Shown piece after piece: positions 23,861 through 25,947 of a DNA stretch of 25,947 bases (its first letter is position 1; each line of letters begins with the position of its first letter). Made by a program: the position numbers and the translations under genes. Below the pieces are notes generated by a model that did no database searches, had not been told where the DNA came from, and saw only the letters and a program-made list of their open reading frames with translations. The stretch lies in contig CAAGGF010000067.1 of the NCBI GenBank assembly GCA_900769325.1, forward strand, positions 1-25,947. Reading direction: 5' to 3'. This DNA is from Spirochaetia bacterium. GTDB taxonomy: Bacteria > Spirochaetota > Spirochaetia > Treponematales > Treponemataceae.

Positions 23861-24117
23861 TTTTTTTTATATTTTATTTTTACATTATTCTCATAAAAAT
23901 AAATAATTTCATAATTCTTTAAGCAAGCGGATTTTATAAATATTTTACCGTTCAAAAAAATTATAATTGCTTTATCCTTAAAATAATTCTCACCTTCGGT
24001 AATCTTTACAAGTTATTTGACAGTTCTTTGAGAACAAAAAAGGTCAAAAAAAGTCTCAGTGATTCAATCAGGTTCACAAAATCAATTGTTGGGAAAAAAT
24101 GAAAGCGATTTCCAGTC
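23861..24117. other. AT-rich spacer without a recognisable gene
   Basis: Very AT-rich on its left side (23861-23900). A short GTTCT-TTG-AGAAC dyad at about 24023-24035 lacks a clean T-run on the minus strand and is at best a weak end for crcB. I see no open reading frame or RNA I can support here. Confidence 0.5.
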
Positions 24118-24486
24118 CTATTTTCCCGCCAATATCTGTCCAGCCAGTGCTAGACCAGTTCCCGCTATTATGCTTAATGCAACATAAAGGACGGCAAGAC
24201 CGGCATGCCCTGTTTTTATGAGATTTTCTGTTTCCAGAGCAAAAGTCGAAAAAGTCGTAAATCCTCCACATAATCCTGTTTTTATGAAAAGCACAGTTTT
24301 TGACGAAAGCGGAACATTCTTTACTGCAAGAGCGGCAATCAATCCAATAAAAAAACAGCCTGCAAGATTTATGAACAGCGTTTTTACGGGAAAACCATAT
24401 AAGTCCTTTACAGGAATCAAGCCAATAAGATATCTAGCGCAGGCACCAACTCCTCCGCCTAAAGCAACAATCAGACAATTCAGCAT
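24118..24486 (-). CDS. crcB: CrcB/Fluc-type fluoride channel
   Basis: A 122-residue inner-membrane protein with four hydrophobic segments, the usual size of a Fluc dual-topology fluoride exporter that works as a dimer. Family signatures are GGGVGACARYLIG at the N-terminus, NLAGCFFIG in helix 2 and TGLCGGFTTFSTFALE in helix 3, containing the phenylalanines and Thr that line the pore and the central sodium site. Only one copy is present, so it should form homodimers. The ATG shares a base with the stop of the upstream ATPase gene (TAATG), an unusual coupling for a fluoride channel. No fluoride riboswitch is visible in front of it. Confidence 0.93.
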   Translation of the reverse strand: MLNCLIVALGGGVGACARYLIGLIPVKDLYGFPVKTLFINLAGCFFIGLIAALAVKNVPLSSKTVLFIKTGLCGGFTTFSTFALETENLIKTGHAGLAVLYVALSIIAGTGLALAGQILAGK

Positions 24487-25947
24487 TATCTAACCTTCCA
24501 CCCTACCATTCCTTTTCCGTCGCTTGAAAAAACTACTCCCACTTTGTACATCTGCTTGCCGCTTACGGCAAATCGGTCTGCGTAGCCGCTAGCGTCAATC
24601 TGTTCCAAAGCTTCGGCGACGACTTCTTCAAACGCGCGGCCTTTGTCCATTTTCAGTTCAAAAATAAAGAGGCTGTCTTTTGTGGTAACGACAATATCGC
24701 TTCTGCCTGCAACTGACTGAAGCTCGGAAACTACGCGGCAGCCTGTCATGCGGAACATCAGGTGCGTAACTGATTCATAGTAATTTTCGCACATTTCTTT
24801 TTTTACGATTGTCGGCAAATCTGCAATGGCGGACTTTATAATAGAAAGAACTTTGTCGATATTGCGGTTTTTAAGGGCGATTTTCATATTCCCGATTTCA
24901 AGCCCCATGTCGTCGTAAGGAACTGTCACAAATTTTTGCAGCAAAACTTCCAGGAAGCCTTCTTCAACTTCGCGGTTCGGAAAGTCAAGAGTGTAAAAAC
25001 GTGTTTCTTTTTCAAAACCCTTTATCGTAAGGTAGCCGCTCTGGTAAACAACAGGCAGCATGTTCTTGCTGTCGGGGTCGTAATTTTTAAACTGATTTTC
25101 AGTGGCAAGTCTTCCGTTTACGAGGTTTTCAAGCTCCAGCGGCTGATACTGCAAGGTTTTTACGAGGAAGGACGGAGTTCCGCTTTCAAACCAGTAGGAG
25201 CCGAAGTCGTTGGAAAAAAAGCATTTTAAAAGGCAGAACGGATTGTACACGCCTTCAACATCGTGTGCAAAATGATAGCCGTCGTACATTTGGGCAAGCT
25301 TTTCCTTTGTTTCGATGGCTGTCATTTCCTGCTTTTCGGCAAGAGTTTTAATTTCCGGCTCAAAATACTGCTCAAGTTCGCTTTCTGAAATTCCGCAGAG
25401 CGAAGAATACTTGCTGTCGAGGCTTATGTCGTTGAGCTGATTCAGTCCGCTGAAAATGTTTACATGGCTGACTTTTGTAATTCCCGTGATAAACAAAAAT
25501 CGGATGTATTTGTCAGACTCTTTCAAAGGGCTGTAAAAATTGCGCAGCTCCTGACGATTTTGTTCTTCAAACTCAGTGTAAAGGGCGTCTAGAATCGGTT
25601 TGTCATATTCATCGATTAGGATGACAACTTTTTTGCAAGCAGAATGCTCACTTGCAGTTTCAATCAAATTAGAAAGCCTCACGGCAGGGTTGTCAGATAT
25701 TTTTTCAATTCCAAACAAACGCTCATTTTCTGTCAGAATAGCATCAATGATAGACAAAAGCTTGTCCTTAGTTTCATAAGAACCGCGTCCAAAACTAATC
25801 TTCAAAACAGGATATTGGGTCCACTCTTTTTCAAGTTTTTCAAGTGCAAGCCCTTTGAACAGTTCCTTTTTGCCAAGAAAATACGCTTCCATTGTAGAAA
25901 GTAAAAGGCTCTTCCCGAACCGGCGCGGACGGCTTAAAAAGTAAGGC
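24486..25947 (-). CDS. AAA-ATPase-like/PDDEXK_9 protein, 5' end beyond the window
   Basis: A protein of the AAA-ATPase_like (PF09820-type) plus PDDEXK_9 family, common in treponemes, Bacteroidetes and clostridia, and of unknown function. The frame stays open past the first internal ATG (25892) to the edge and reads YFLSRPRRFGKSLLLSTM, the family's P-loop (RRFGKS). The gene therefore starts outside the window. KKVVILIDEYDKPILDA is the Walker B region and FLFITGITKVSHVNIFSGLN the sensor region. The C-terminal nuclease-like domain has GRSDIVV and FIFELKMDKG, matching D and ExK of PDDEXK. The stop overlaps the crcB start by one base. Confidence 0.9.
   Translation of the reverse strand, partial: PYFLSRPRRFGKSLLLSTMEAYFLGKKELFKGLALEKLEKEWTQYPVLKISFGRGSYETKDKLLSIIDAILTENERLFGIEKISDNPAVRLSNLIETASEHSACKKVVILIDEYDKPILDALYTEFEEQNRQELRNFYSPLKESDKYIRFLFITGITKVSHVNIFSGLNQLNDISLDSKYSSLCGISESELEQYFEPEIKTLAEKQEMTAIETKEKLAQMYDGYHFAHDVEGVYNPFCLLKCFFSNDFGSYWFESGTPSFLVKTLQYQPLELENLVNGRLATENQFKNYDPDSKNMLPVVYQSGYLTIKGFEKETRFYTLDFPNREVEEGFLEVLLQKFVTVPYDDMGLEIGNMKIALKNRNIDKVLSIIKSAIADLPTIVKKEMCENYYESVTHLMFRMTGCRVVSELQSVAGRSDIVVTTKDSLFIFELKMDKGRAFEEVVAEALEQIDASGYADRFAVSGKQMYKVGVVFSSDGKGMVGWKVR

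Noticed and set aside
24020..24040. Terminator of crcB at the AGTTCT/AGAACA dyad
   Set aside because: The stem is only five pairs and no T-run follows on the minus strand.

Overview
The window looks like chromosomal DNA of a low-GC anaerobic spirochaete, most likely a host- or rumen-associated Treponema. This rests on the mix of genes: pyruvate phosphate dikinase, type III glutamine synthetase, two ATPase-nuclease-like proteins, a cluster of LPP20/CsgG-type envelope lipoproteins and a poly-G tract in a lipoprotein gene. It is an inference from content; no rRNA, tRNA or phylogenetic marker was used.

Layout. 1-2.7 kb: an AAA/DUF4143 ATPase and an MFS transporter, both apparently on leaderless transcripts, then a convergent hypothetical gene that may be 5'-truncated. 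3.3-6.3 kb: a repeat-rich spacer and ppdK on the minus strand; the spacer holds a second, synonymously diverged copy of the last codons of ppdK. 6.4-11.2 kb: a five-gene plus-strand operon of circularly permuted ATP-grasp, alpha-E, transglutaminase and two aspartoacylase-fold proteins. The second of these has lost its metal ligands. The operon starts with a strong promoter and a terminator-like leader. 11.2-13.3 kb: glnN (type III glutamine synthetase) converges on it with one base between the stop codons and also has a terminator-like leader. 13.5-16.1 kb: a zinc ABC importer, znuA-znuC-znuB. 16.1-18.9 kb: nfo (endonuclease IV) and a fused pyrK-pyrD on the minus strand. 19.1-23.8 kb: four minus-strand envelope genes, the most upstream of which is broken or switched by a run of nine G. 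24.1 kb to the end: crcB (fluoride channel) behind a partial AAA-ATPase/PDDEXK gene that runs off the right edge.

How the parts relate. The ATP-grasp operon and glnN face each other, and each is preceded by a promoter, a GC-rich hairpin, a U-run and a shared AT block, which suggests shared nitrogen-linked attenuation. The ATP-grasp/alpha-E/transglutaminase trio is a recurrent but poorly understood peptide- or amide-forming module. Here it comes with a paired active and dead metallohydrolase, the best candidate for an undescribed system. The lipoprotein cluster is the second point of interest because one member looks phase-variable.
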